64,000 nucleotides of DNA from Pegoplata infirma (GCA_963921195.1 OY992538.1:53000852-53064851), one strand, 5' to 3'. Positions 45,088 through 56,263 are shown, numbered from the stretch's first letter. Numbers and translations are program-made. The notes: generated by a model from the sequence alone, not told the origin.

Positions 45088-45384
45088 ATATTCAAATAAA
45101 AATCCCCAATCCAGGTGGTAGTTTTTAAATTTCAATAGGCAAAAAAATTATTAAAAAAATATTACAATACAAAAAAAATTATTGCAAATTTTTTTTTTTT
45201 CTTTTAAAAACTTTGTGAAAAAATTTAATAAAATTGCTGAAAGAAATAATTTTAACCCATTTTAGTTTTTTTTTTTTAAATTTCGTCGAAAAAATGTTTG
45301 ATAAAAAATTTTTTTGTAAAAAAATTTAAAAAAATATATGTTTTTTGATACCAAGTTTCCAATTCTGTTTATTTAGTCCACCTG

Positions 45385-45690
45385 CACAGAAAAAATTTGA
45401 AACGAATTTCAAAAAACCCGGATGCAATCAATTTTTTGATTGAAATTCCTTCAATTAAAAAAATTGTTATACCAATCATCAAATTGTAGGTGATTGCTTG
45501 AAAATTTTTTCAATCAAACAATTTTTCGATTTTGATTAAAAGATTGATCTATTTATTATTTATAGTCAATCAAAATATTGATTGGCACAAAAGACCCATA
45601 AGGGGCGCAGTGCCGGCCGTTAGGGCTAGATCACCCCTTGAAAAAAAAAAAAATATTGATTGATTTAACAAATAAATTGTGAGCTTATGA
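45385..45690. mobile_element. CACA-AAAAAA element, right part missing
   Basis: CACAGAAAAAATTTGAAACG, preceded by CTG, matches the left half of 20,243-21,660 (TCAATTTTTTGATTGAAATTC, CATCAAATTGTAGGTGATTG). Homology fades near 45,690. It carries a small poly(A) insertion. Confidence 0.65.
45585..45649 (+). mobile_element. Short retro-insertion with poly(A) and target duplication
   Basis: A GC-rich body (GCACAAAAGACCCATAAGGG to GATCACCCCTTG) is followed by an A tract. It is flanked by direct repeats of up to 13 bp, AAAATATTGATTG (45,572-45,584 and 45,650-45,662). The host copy at 20,430 reads through without it. This is a typical product of target-primed reverse transcription of a truncated SINE or LINE 3' end. 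The source is not identified. Confidence 0.8.
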
Positions 45691-45727
45691 CAAAATTTTC
45701 AAAAAAATTCATATTTTTTGCATTCCA

Positions 45728-46774
45728 ATATGAGGCATTGCACACCAAATGTCCCGCTACAGAAAAACATGTGTCCCGTAAATTTCTGAATAGGTTGTTT
45801 GGATAGCCCTATATGGAACTAAGAAAATTGCGTTTTTGGTTTTTCTAATTTTCAAAAACTGGGCTTAGAAAGCGTGGTCAAATATTGTAAAAATTGTAAA
45901 ATTTGTGGAGAGTTGCGTTGATTAAATATTTATTACATTAAAACGGAATGCACCACAATCTCAAAAATTTACATTCTTATATAGTTTTGTATGGGCTATC
46001 GATTAATTTTTTTTTGAGAATTTTCAAAACCCGTTCTGAAATTTTCCATTTTTTAAAAAAGTCAATTTATCAAAAATCCGGCCACTTTTTTTTCTTTTTT
46101 ATTTATTTTTTTTAAAGTTTAGATGTTTGTCCATCCACACAAAAAAAATTAGAAACACGTTCATCTTTTTTTTCGAGAAAATCGCATTTGAACTTTAAAT
46201 TTCATAACAATTTTGTTATTTTCTTGTATTTCTTTGTTTTAAAGTTGCGAATGAGTAATATTAATTGCATAAATATTCGTCATACGCTCTGTTGACACAA
46301 GAAAATACAAGCAAATTACTAAATTGTTATGAAATTTAAGATGAACGTGTTTCTGATTTTTTTTGTGTGGATGGACAAACATCTAAACTTTTAAAAAAAT
46401 AAATAAAAAAGAAAAAAAAAAGTGGCCGGATTTTTGATAAATTGACTTTTTTAAAAAATGGAAAATTTCTGAACGGGTTCTGAAAATTTTCCAAAAAAAA
46501 AAAATTAATCGATAGCCCATACAAAACTATATAAGAACGTAAATTTTTGACATTGTGTTGCATTCCGTTTTAATGTGATAATTATTTAATCAAGGCAACT
46601 CGTCACAAATTTGACCATTTTTCCAATATTTGACCACGCCTCCTAAGCCCAGTTTTTGAAAAATTAAAAAACCAAAAAGGCAATTTTCTAAGTTCCATCT
46701 AGGGTTATCCATATCACCTATTCAGAAGTTTACATGTTTTTTTCGCTGGACATTTGGTGTGGAATGCCTCATAT
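45728..46774. mobile_element. Complete foldback element, about 500-bp arms
   Basis: ATATGAGGCATTGCACACCA and GGTGTGGAATGCCTCATAT are the inverted ends. The arms meet near 46,260. Shared blocks are CCTATATGGAACT, GGTCAAATATTG and GCCCATACAAAACTATATAA, all present in reverse complement. The truncated sister is at 15,415-16,307. The termini GGCATTCCA resemble the ends of the palindrome at 39,691. Confidence 0.8.
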
Positions 46775-47078
46775 ATGTAATTAGTTATTAATACTGTTTT
46801 GATAATCATTACATTTGGCACATTTGCTTGTAAATGTAATGGGAAGGGTAATTCGTATCAGAACTAGTTATAACTTTTGAATTTCCCATTACACATGTCA
46901 TTACTTGGTAATGCAAGTTTTTGCTGGGTATAGTCCACCTGCAGCCCAATTAAAGCATTTTTAGGTTATGTGGAATATACCAAAATGTAATACCAAACTT
47001 CTTGGATCAACAAACAGTAAATATGTTAAGTTTCAGTCATTTCCATGCAATATTTCGGCCGTGATCACCATTTTAACA
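46775..47078. mobile_element. MITE end plus mini-me/DINE body fragment
   Basis: TTACTTGGTAATGCAAGTTTTTGCTGGG (about 46,901-46,928) is a CCCAGCAAAAACT-type terminus. It is followed by a reverse mini-me body (GGTTATGTGGAATATACC, CGGCCGTGATCACCATTTT) to 47,078. Confidence 0.5.
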
Positions 47079-47480
47079 CACAAATTTAAGGCCAATGGGA
47101 TTAAATCAACCCGTGGCGACCGGTGATTAAAGTTTTGGACTTTTAAAACTTTGCAATATAATTTATAAAAATATGTCTTACGTCACATCATATTTATTAA
47201 TTTTGATACGCTGAACACGAGTATCAAAAAAAGTTATCGGTCAAACGGTTGTCGAGATATCGCTATTTGAAATTTGCAAAAAATTTCGGTTTTTTCTACG
47301 TTCAAGAAATTAAAAAAAATAAAAAATTTCTTTTTCTAGAACTTGAACCTGAAACAGTCTTTCATTTAAACTTAATTTAAGCAAAATTTGATAATTTTAA
47401 CCCGTGGCGTCCTTCGATCAAAGTTTCGGATCTTTGAAAAAAAAATCCAACAAAAATTTTGGACTTTTAAAAAAGAAATT
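47079..47480. repeat. Repeat related to 1,441-1,870
   Basis: TCAAACGGTTGTCGAGATATCG, TTTGAAATTTGCAAAAA, CTACGTTCAAGAAATT and AACCCGTGGCGTCCTTCGAT match the left-edge repeat in reverse complement and order. AACCCGTGGCG occurs at both ends (about 47,118 and 47,400). Confidence 0.6.
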
Positions 47481-49252
47481 AATAAAAAATAAATAAAAAG
47501 GTCACAGAATCTGAAATTTTTTATATGAAAAAGGTTTCAGAATCTAAGACTTTTAACATAGTCAAAATGTCTCAGAAACTGTTACTATTTCTATGGATGT
47601 CGGGGACCTGGAAACGTACCCCGCACAGTGGGGCGAGATCCCCTTTTTTTTAGAATTACTCTACAGCCCTCAATTCTTAACCGATTTTAATTTTGTTTTT
47701 TTGCATCTTGTAGCTTATTTAATTTCACATCGACTTATGCAGCCTGAATTTTAAGATCATTATTTTGATCCACTTAATTTTTATTTCGAAATCGAAAACA
47801 TGTGATTTTTTTTAGTTTCTTTGGCTGTAAAACGTTCAAAAATAAACGAATTCAAGTGACTTTTGGCTTAAATTAATTGTAATATTATTTTCGTTGAGTT
47901 TCTTCATTAAAAAAATTAATTGAAAAAAATTCGTTTTTCCAAAATGCAGCTTAAAAGAGCATTTAAAATGCCTTTTCTATCATGTAATTCAAAATAGATC
48001 AATTGTTAAGAAGTAGAAAAATTTGTAAATTAAAGTTATTTTGTGTATGACGATTTGGGTGCACCAAAAAAACGAAGTTGTTAGATATTGACCGGCCCCC
48101 CCCCCCCCCTAAAATTATGCATTTGGGGGTAAAAACATGTCTCACAAAATTTTAGGAAAATCGGATATGGGTAAGACCTGCCGCATCGGCCCTGAAGTTT
48201 GAAAATCGAATTACAATGGGAAAATATGACTTTTTATCTATTTTCTCATTTTTTTCGATATTTTGAGTTAAGTTTGAATTCAAATAGTCACAGAATTGTG
48301 ATTTGAAGTAAAATGTCTATCGAATAAGGTATTAAAAACTAAAATCGGTTGAAAATCAGCCAAGTTATTACAACTTCCCTAGGCAACTAATGTGTGTCAG
48401 ACCATTTAATCAAGGGATTCGTGCCCCATTTTTGAAATTTATTGAAATTATCTACTGTAACAACATTTTTTTATTCTCCAAGTCCCAATGTACTAAGAAG
48501 ATATAAATTTTTCATATTGCGTTTTGCTAACTTGTTTTAAATAAATGCTAAAGTGGTCTGAATTTTTTAACACTATTTTCAAATCTCTAATTTTAAATTT
48601 TTATATCTTTTGTTAAAGAAATTTTAAAAAATCGACTATTGGAGTTTAAGGATTTGTTAAACACATATAAAGGAATAAAAACCCCGAAAATTGTAGGCGT
48701 TGCTGTATTCATTTGGCTATTACAGTGATGTAATTTTGGCGGATTTCGGGAATGTAGTGATTTTTGGCACTTTTTCAGACCGAATTTTTGGATCGAATTA
48801 TATCAACACAAGAATACTTCAATTTGCAAAATTAGGGCGAAATTGAGATATAAAAAATTGTTAAGGGTCAAAGGTCAAATTTTAGAAAATTTTGAATTTT
48901 TAAACATTAACAGATTTGCTGGGCGGATTTTGCTGAATCTACTTGATGTTATTTTTTTTAGTCTAAATTATATGGCAAATAATTAAAATTTAGAAATTTA
49001 ACCCTTAAGTGCTGTTGGGGCCTATAATTTTTTTCATTTAATGGAGATAATGTAAGTGTATTTTGTTCAAACGGTCGAATAGGCCCCACCAGCACGAAAG
49101 GGTTAATATTCTGAATTTAAATAAAAAGACATATGTTAAGACCTTTTAAAGTGACATCAAGTAGTTTCATATATTTCCACTCAGAAAATCACCGGTGAAC
49201 AACTTACGGGCCTTAAACACAAAAAAATATATTTAAAAAAAACTAAACTCAC
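47481..49252. other. Probable intron sequence beside the exon, with a C14 tract
   Basis: I see no copy of this stretch elsewhere in the window and no element ends. A run of 14 C lies at 48,096-48,109. If the exon call is right, this is the start of its downstream intron on the minus strand. No coding frame is convincing. Confidence 0.5.
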
Positions 49253-49253
49253 C
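49244..49253 (-). other. 5' splice site (donor) of the exon
   Basis: The minus strand reads CAG|GTGAGTTTA, a full consensus donor, with the last exon base at 49,253. Codon phase is 0 (after ATG CAG). This is what truncates the open frame and implies downstream exons at lower coordinates. Confidence 0.8.
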
Positions 49254-50506
49254 TGCATTGTGGGATACGTAGCGCGACCTTTACCCAAACGTTCTAATAT
49301 CACCAATTTTTCAGTGTCCACTATGACACAATGAATATTGGATGAGGCCAATATAGGCTTAGCCGGTGCTTCGATGGGAACAAAATCATTAAGACGTTCA
49401 GTAAAATGACGATGAAATGAATTGCGACGATCACTCTGTGAACGATGATACTGCTGGCGATTAGAACCAGATCTTTGGCCACCATTGCCACCTCCAGCCA
49501 GATCGCCATTTGACGAATGACGCGAAGAGGCAACATAAGATTTTGATTTACGATATTGTTTAGCATTATTATTGTTGTTATAGCTCTGGAAAGACACTGG
49601 TTCCAGGGCTATATAATCAGTGGGTAAATTAGATGCAGATGTAGGTTTTAAGCATTTGGCACAGGGTTTCGATATGGCAGCTGTCAATATATCAGCAGCG
49701 TTAATTTTAGAATTAGGATTTTCATTTTCATTGTTTGAGGGTGTAGGAGATTTTGAATTGGAACGATTTTTCGAGAGTTTCGATTTTTCTCCAGGCAGAG
49801 GATTACTATCATTGTAGTTTGAATTTGTAAAGGACTTGGTAGTATGATAATTATTGTTGTTGCTGCCGGTGTTATTATTGTTGCTGTTGTTTGTAGTTTT
49901 GTGTTGTTGCTGTTGTTGTTGTTGTTGTTTATTGGTGCCCAATGTTTGGGCATAACTATGATTTGAATTACGATAAGAAGTAGATTTTTGTGGTTTTGTA
50001 GTTTGTGATTTTTGTTGTGGTTCTGTGGTAAGAGTTTGTAATGATTTTTGGTTGTTGTTGCTATTAGTTTTATTATTGTTGCTGTTGTTATTAGATTTTG
50101 TAGTTGATTTATTATTTTGTTGTTTTTGATTGTTATTGTTATTATTGTTGTTGTTGTTAACACTATTACGACGTTTATTATTATTATTGTTGGTGGTGGT
50201 GTTGTTATTATTATTTTTTGGATTTTGCGGTTTTTGTTGCTGTTGTTTTGTAGTTTTGTTGCTTTGTGTGGTTTGTGTCTGTACTACATTTTGTGGTTTT
50301 TTATTTAATTGTTGTTCACTTTGTGCCTGTTCAGTTTTTTGTGCCTTTTGTTGTTGCTGTGTTTGTGTCTGTTGTTTTGTGGTTTCTTTTTGATTGGTGT
50401 TGTTGTCTTGTGTCGTTGCTGCAACAACATTTTGTTGTTGTTGCTGCGGCTGCTGTTGCGATTGATTTTGCATTTTTTGCTTAATTTTTTGTGGTTTATT
50501 TACCAT
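49253..50506 (-). CDS. Gln/Asn-rich protein, N-terminal coding exon (418 codons)
   Basis: The only credible protein-coding sequence here. The start ATG at 50,506 has A/G context GAA before and G after, and an in-frame TAA lies six codons upstream. Residues 1-95 are Gln-rich, 97-152 Asn-rich (runs of up to ten), 194-201 poly-Gln, then Asn/Ser-rich. From about 268 the sequence is ordinary: an A-A-D-I-L-T-A-A-I stretch, a Cys-x2-Cys at 282/285, a Gly-rich segment 336-347, then a charged tail ending ...RLGKGRATYPTMQ. RRNS occurs at 112-115 and 360-363 (basophilic kinase-type sites). There is no signal peptide or membrane segment. The reading frame continues past 49,253 but becomes unlike the rest exactly at a splice donor, so the exon ends there in phase 0. 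I do not recognise the family. An RNA-associated or condensate-forming role is only suggested by composition. Confidence 0.8.
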
Positions 50507-50691
50507 TTCACTTTTTATTTTTTATTTTAAAATCTTTTTTTTTTTTGTTTTTTTAATTTATTTCACTTTTTATTTCTTAATTAGTTTCGTTATCAACACT
50601 TGTTTTGATTTTATTTTTTTAATTTCACGTTTAGAATTTTTGTTTTAAATAACTGTTGTTTTTGATATTTTGTTGTTTTTATTTTTTGCAC
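50507..50691 (-). other. Putative 5' UTR with candidate 3' splice site
   Basis: The minus strand has a pyrimidine tract (TTTTTTTTTCTTTTTTTAAT) followed by TTTAG|GTGC, with the exon's first base at 50,691. This looks like an acceptor, so the start codon may lie in exon 2 after a 5' UTR intron. T-rich tracts are common here, so this is a moderate call. Confidence 0.5.
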
Positions 50692-51154
50692 CTAAAATTA
50701 AAAAAAGAAAAAAAAAATACAAATTTTGTTATTAAATTATTATCTAATCATTTTTTTTTTTGTTATATATAATTTCCAATAATTTGTTTAAACTACACCC
50801 ACATGTATTTCCCCCTTTTTTTGCCAATTAACACATTTTTAGCAGTTAAATTTAGAGCATTTTTAATTTGAGTAGTTATATATTTTCACCGCTCTACAAT
50901 AAATTGCGTATTGAAGTTTGTAAAATGATACAAATAGTGTTTGGTATGTTGATTCTAAATCTGTGATCGAAATTTTTCCATGACGCACAGTAAATCGATC
51001 CCACAGTAAGATGGCGTTTAAATAGAAGGAAGCATAGTGGTTCCAAATCCATTTATTTTTGCATAAATTCGAAAAATGAAGCAAATTTGCTACTTTTAAA
51101 TCTGGCATGCTTTTTTAAATCTTAACGCAGTTAAACATCGATTTTATAAAAAAA
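50692..51154. other. Upstream flank or 5' intron, nothing recognised
   Basis: AT-rich, no element ends. The minus frame at 50,863-51,108 (81 codons) has mixed composition but no motif or start context worth calling. Confidence 0.4.
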
Positions 51155-51375
51155 CAAGTAAAAAAGTTAAGTTCGGCCTTGCTGAATGTATTAATACCCT
51201 CCACAATTTCAAAAAGATTATTGCAAAAATTTTATTTAAAAGAAAATTACATTTAAAAAAAAAAAATTTTTAAAAAAATTTCCGCGAAAAAAAATTTTGG
51301 TAAAAAAAAAATTCCGCGATATTTTTCTTTTTTTGTCAAGAAATATGTTCGTACTTCCCAAATTTCATGTTGTAG
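51155..51375 (-). mobile_element. mini-me/DINE-like 3' portion
   Basis: CAAGTAAAAAAGTTAAGTTC and the hairpin GGCCTTGCTGAATG, then TACCCTCCAC, are the reverse tail. Homology ends near CGTACTTCCCAAATTTC at 51,351-51,366. Confidence 0.6.
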
Positions 51376-51377
51376 TA

Positions 51378-51922
51378 CACTCAGAAAATTATGTAAGTTA
51401 CTACATGTTAGTTGTTTGTATATTTTACAGTAGTTAGTTGTTTTCAACTACAAAGTCAGTTGTTTTTGTATAAAAAATATCAAACGACTATTTCTGTTAG
51501 TTATTTTAAGTCGTTTTTTTGAATAACTAAAAAAAGTACTGTGATGTAGTAACAGTTATTTAAAGTAGTTAATTTAATTTTTTTATCTCTGAAAAATTTT
51601 TAAAGTTTTTTTCGATAAAATAAAAATAAATTTTCGTTTTTCTAATTTTTCACAACTTTTAAAAAAAAAAAAAATGGTCTTAATTTCTTTTGAAAAATAT
51701 TTTGAAAATTATATTTGATTGTTTTATTTTTACTACATTTTAGTTGTTTTGACTACAAATGTAAGTAGTTTTTACTACATAAGTCAGTTGTTTTTTGTCA
51801 GTTAAAATAACTAACATTGTTAGTTGATTTAACTGAAAAAGTAGTTGACCCCAAAACAACTTACAAAGTAGTTATTTTAACTGACTTTTTCAGTTGATTT
51901 TACTAACATAATTTTTTGAGTG
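51378..51922. mobile_element. Tc1/mariner-like MITE, AGTTGTTTT family
   Basis: CACTCAGAAAATTATGTAAG and AACATAATTTTTTGAGTG are flanked by TA. The interior repeats TAGTTGTTTT, AGTTAAAATAACTAAC and CAACTAC dyads. A second copy is at 63,445-63,960, so the ends are well defined. Confidence 0.85.
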
Positions 51923-51932
51923 TACCCAAATT

Positions 51933-52610
51933 CCCAAATTTCATGTTGTAGTTCCTGGTAAACGATGGCCACTTAAGTGCTGATTGTGGGGAAATTTATG
52001 AAAAAAAAGTTGGAAAAAATTACGTATTTCGACCAAAAATTCATGTCCGAATTTTTTAGCTAAATCTGGCTCAAAAGTTCAGTAATTTGGTGCACTTTTT
52101 TTGAAAAAAATTTTAAAAATTCCAAAACCTTGATTTTGGTCCACAGATGATACTTTTTGAACATAAAAATTATTTTGTATCCAAATTGGTCCTAAAAGTT
52201 GGATAATGTTAAGTGTGTTATCTTAAAAACTTAAAAAAAATACAAAAACACGATTTTGGTCCGAAAATTCCGATCAGCGGACCAAAATCGCAGATCAGCA
52301 TTTTTGGGCCAAAATCGCATTTTTATATTTTTTAATATTTTTCTAAAAACATTTTTAATTATTTTTTTTTTTTACAATCCGAAAAAAAGTTGCCAACAAA
52401 AAAAGTTGTGTCTAGAAATTTAAAAAAAAATCGGATCTTTGAAAATAAAAAAAAAAAAAATCCAAAAGCATTCCAAAAGCATTCCAAAATCAAAAAAATA
52501 AAAAAAAAGTTTTTTTTTCCTAATTTCAAAAAAATTTTAAGACTTTAAAAATTTTTCTGGGTTTATCGGTCACACCAGAGTTAAAAAATTTCGTTGTCCC
52601 TTATGAAACA
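51933..52610. other. Spacer, nothing recognised
   Basis: It starts with a second copy of CCCAAATTTCATGTTGTAG. The rest is A-rich with the phrase GATTTTGGTCC repeated near 52,132 and 52,252. No gene. Confidence 0.4.
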
Positions 52611-52717
52611 ACTAGCTGAAGTGCCCGTCGACTTCGACATGAGTATCTGGATAGCTTCTTCCCAGTGTCGCCTATCGGGTCCGTAATAATACATAATTTT
52701 CTCATGACGAAACATAT

Positions 52718-53021
52718 CGTCACCTAAAATGTATATAAATGCCCTAACTAACAAAAAATTCAAAATCGGTATTTTGATAGATTCTGGTGTATTTTATTAA
52801 CCTACACGTCCCAACAAAAAATTAGTATCACATAATAAAAATTTGCTAATTTTGTGATTAATTTTGATACGTATTAACAAAACGTACGTCCTCACAAAAT
52901 TTTAGCCCAATTCAATCAAACCAACAAAGTTATTAACAAATTAAAAATTTTACTACTGATTCTTGCTTCTCCTGTAAAATTAATAAAATGTTAGTTAGGG
53001 CCCCTTGCATTTTAGGTGACG
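52718..53021. mobile_element. MITE with CGTCACCTAAAATG termini, intact ends
   Basis: CGTCACCTAAAATG and CATTTTAGGTGACG are perfect inverted ends flanked by ATAT (52,714-52,717 and 53,022-53,025). It is the sister of 12,700-13,066. CCCTAACTAACA and GTTAGTTAGGG extend the terminal repeats. Confidence 0.85.
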
Positions 53022-53350
53022 ATATATACATTCAAGTGTCGTAAAATTTCACTGAAATGAACAATTTTTTTAATAACTTTACCCCAGCGCCATCTACTGG
53101 TTCCAAACTTATTTTTGTTTCATAAATATATCATGTGAATTTGAGCCAACTTGTAACATAAATTAGAATTAAAACGACAACAGCGCCACCTATCAATTTA
53201 AAATTTATCTGGAAACTTATTTCTGTTTAATAAATATATTGTGCGTATTTTAGCCAAATCGTACCATAAATACAAAAAATTTTAATGTTGCGAAATTAAA
53301 CTTAAGAGACCTGGCTCCAGACTAAACTAATATATTGTCCAAGTTTGGTA

Positions 53351-54311
53351 CACTGATAGAAATTTGTACATGACAATAATGAAAATCTACATTAATGTTA
53401 TGAAAAATGACGTTAAAAAGGAACCTATGTAGGGTTTCATTGAATTAATGAAATGGGGATCATAAAATGTAATTGCAAGAACAAGTTTCATTAAATTAAT
53501 GAAAATTGTTCATACAAAATATAAATTGTATTTTATGAAAATGTTTCATTACTTTAATGAAAAAAGTATTTAATTCTTATGAAATACTTTCATTGAATAA
53601 ATTCTACTTTTTATTTTTGAAATGAAATACTTTTATTGAATAAATGTTACTTTTATTTTTAAAATGAAATATATGTATGAAATTGTAAAAATCTTTTTAT
53701 AGAATTAAAAATAATAAAAAAATGTTTTCACTTAGTTTTCTCGCACAAAATTTTACTCCAACCTTAACTTGTAATACATAATTAAAACCACGAACTAATA
53801 TAAAACATCACAAAAATTAGTTAATTAATAATTTAGTTTTTATTTAAAATTTCGTAAAAAATCTGAAAAAATCACAAAATAACCAAGTTAAAAAAAACTC
53901 GTTCACATATTTTTTATTTTATCTATAGATTTCACTCAGTTTTCTCACACAAAATTTTACTATAACGTTTACTTTTAATACAACGTGAGTTTAATAAATA
54001 CTTATAATTAATCAACATTTGATTTTAAATTTCGTAAAAAAATCTTAGAAAAAATCACGCTCTGATCAGCTGTTTTTTCCGCGCGTAAACTAACAGACTA
54101 AACACGACAAGTGTCAAAAAACAGAAAATTTTGTAAACAAAACTTAATGAAATTTTCTAATGAAACTACGAAATCTAATGAATCAAAATTAATGAATATC
54201 TTGCACAATATGTATGAAATTTCATTCAGCATACGAAAAATTTCATTGTTGCAATGAACCAACGTTAATTAATTCCATTCATTAGTGATATGAAGCGTTT
54301 TTCTATCAGTG
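53351..54311. mobile_element. Tc1/mariner-like MITE, ATGAAA-rich
   Basis: CACTGATAGAAA and TTTCTATCAGTG... ends are flanked by TA (53,349-53,350 and 54,312-54,313). The host repeat resumes directly (TCAATCGGTCCAGCGGTTC). The interior is full of TTCATTAATGAAA-type dyads. Its 961 bp have no transposase frame. Confidence 0.8.
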
Positions 54312-54390
54312 TATCAATCGGTCCAGCGGTTCTTGAGTTTTATTAACACATATCCGACACAAACATTTTTTATATAAAGATAATTCCCGC

Positions 54391-55312
54391 CTCGGTTATT
54401 ACTACCTGTGGTAAAAATTTCATTAAAATCGGTTCAACCGATTATGCGTGATTACAGAACATGCAGAAATAACGTTCAATAAAATGAAAAGGGGCGTGAC
54501 ATTTTACGCTCCTTTGTCCGATTGCTCTCTTTTATATCCTATAGTTCCCGCCTCAGTTATTACTATCTGTGTTAAAGATTTTATTAAAATCTGTTCAGCC
54601 CTTTATGCGTGATTAAGGAACAGGCGAAAATACCGTTCAATAAATTAAAAAGGGGCGTGGCATTTTACGCCCCATTGGCTGAATGCTTATTTTATGGCCT
54701 ATAGTTCTCGACTCGGTTGGTAGGATCTGTGGTGAAAATTTCTTGGAAATCGGTAGAGCCGTTTAAGAGTGATTGCAGAAAAGGCAGAAATAATGTATAA
54801 TAAAATAAAAAAGGGCGTGGCATTTTACGCCCCTTTATCCGATCGTCATCTTTGATTGCCAATAGTTTTCGCCTCGGTTAGTACTATCTGTTGTAAAAAT
54901 TTCATGAAAATCGGTTCAGCCGTTTAAGTGTGATTACGGAAATGGCAGAAATGACTTTCAATGCAATAAAAAGGGGCGTGGCATTTGACGCCCCCTTTTT
55001 TCGAGCGCCCTCTATTGTGGGTCATAGTTTCCGCCTCGGTTAGTACTATCTGTGTTAAAAATTTCATTAAAATATGTTTAGCCGGTTACGCGTTATTACG
55101 GAAAAGGCAGAATAACGTTTCATAAAATAAAAAGGTGCGTGGCATTTTACGCCCCTTTGTCCGATCGCTTTCTCTTATGGCCTATAGTTCCCACCTCGGT
55201 TAGTTCTATCTGATGAAAATTTCATAAAAATCGGTTCAGCCGTTCTCCCCTGATTGCGGAACAGACAGACAGACAAACCAACACTCAGATTTATAATATT
55301 AATAATAATAGG
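54391..55312 (+). repeat. Six tandem units with a 160-161-bp period
   Basis: The phrase CTCGGTTANTACTATCTG begins at 54,391, 54,552, 54,712, 54,873, 55,034 and 55,195. Each unit then has AAAATTTCATNAAAATCGG, GCCGTTTANGCGTGATT, a GGCAGAAATA block and GGGGCGTGGCATTTTACGCC (a small hairpin). The 16,534 and 18,162 copies show the same phrases less regularly. Confidence 0.8.
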
Positions 55313-56263
55313 GATGTAGACTAGGGTTATAACTTTTTTTGCACAAAAAAAGTCCATAACACCACGCTATGGGCAATGTTGTACAGATTACAAAAATATA
55401 TTTTTTTGGTCATTTCGGTGAAAAAAGTTTACGCACCGAATGCAATTTCTAAAACTCCCCCAAGAATGATTTTTTTATTTTTATGTTTTAAAAATCTTAT
55501 ATTATGACCAGGGATGCCAACTTAGTGCTTTTCGCGCTAGATCTAATGCTTTTTGATGTGTCAAAACGCGAAAATTTTAGAAAAAGTCAGTTTTTTACCC
55601 CGCCGTTTTTGCGGGCGTGGCTTTTTTTTTTTTTTAGTTTTCTAAATTTAATCTAAATTAATTAATAGACTCTGCGCAGCCGAGTCTTGTTTTTAATTTT
55701 TTATTGGTGTGTTTATACTGTATGAAATAAGTTGTAAGTCACTGTAAAATTTAAACCAAACTTCCTTCCATTATCATTCTCTTTCTTAATTATTCTCTCG
55801 TGATAATGGTATTTCCCTGAATACATTCTAGTTAGTTCTTTTGTATTTTTTTATTATTAAATGTACGTACCTTGTATAATAAACAAAAAAATAAATAAAA
55901 ACAATGTGCAAAATATTTTTATCTACGTGAAACGTATAGCAACATTTGTATACATTTCCTATATTTTTGATTTATTTGTTAACTTTCTCCCACTCTCTTT
56001 TGCATGGTCTATGGGTCGTTTTTCCCTTTCTCTCGAAAATCTATTTAAAATAGTATTAAATTGCTAAAAATACATTGTTAGGGTGACCAATCGCACGGAA
56101 TGGTTAAAGAAATCATAAGTTGTTTAACCCATATTTCTAAAAAAACGATTTTTTTTAGGTTAAAATCTATCTTGTCAGTTACGACATTAAACGATTATGC
56201 CATAATTAAAAATTGTTAGTCCTTCAAAATGTAAAAAAATAAATAAATGAGAGTGTTAAATTC
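55313..56263. other. Spacer, nothing recognised
   Basis: CTCTGCGCAGCCGAGTCTTG at about 55,670 is a small GC-richer patch. No gene, RNA or element end is supported. Confidence 0.4.

Larger units (their letters stand above)
52611..55312 (+). repeat. CTAGCT-headed dispersed repeat, copy 3, with nested MITEs
   Basis: The head CTAGCTGAAGTGCCCGTCG and the tail phrase AACCAACACTCAGATTTATA resemble the copies at 16,534 and 18,162. The body has CAGCGCCATCTACTGGTTCC and later the 161-bp tandem units. Two MITEs (52,718 and 53,351) interrupt it. Confidence 0.6.

Noticed and set aside
49684..50163. 159-codon minus-strand frame inside the exon in another phase
   Set aside because: Thr/Ile/Asn-rich shadow of the AAC and CAA repeats of the real frame.
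50117..50530. Plus-strand frames rich in Leu, Val and Cys opposite the exon
   Set aside because: They are the complement of poly-Gln/Asn codons; the minus strand has start context, a donor and a non-repeat C-terminal part.
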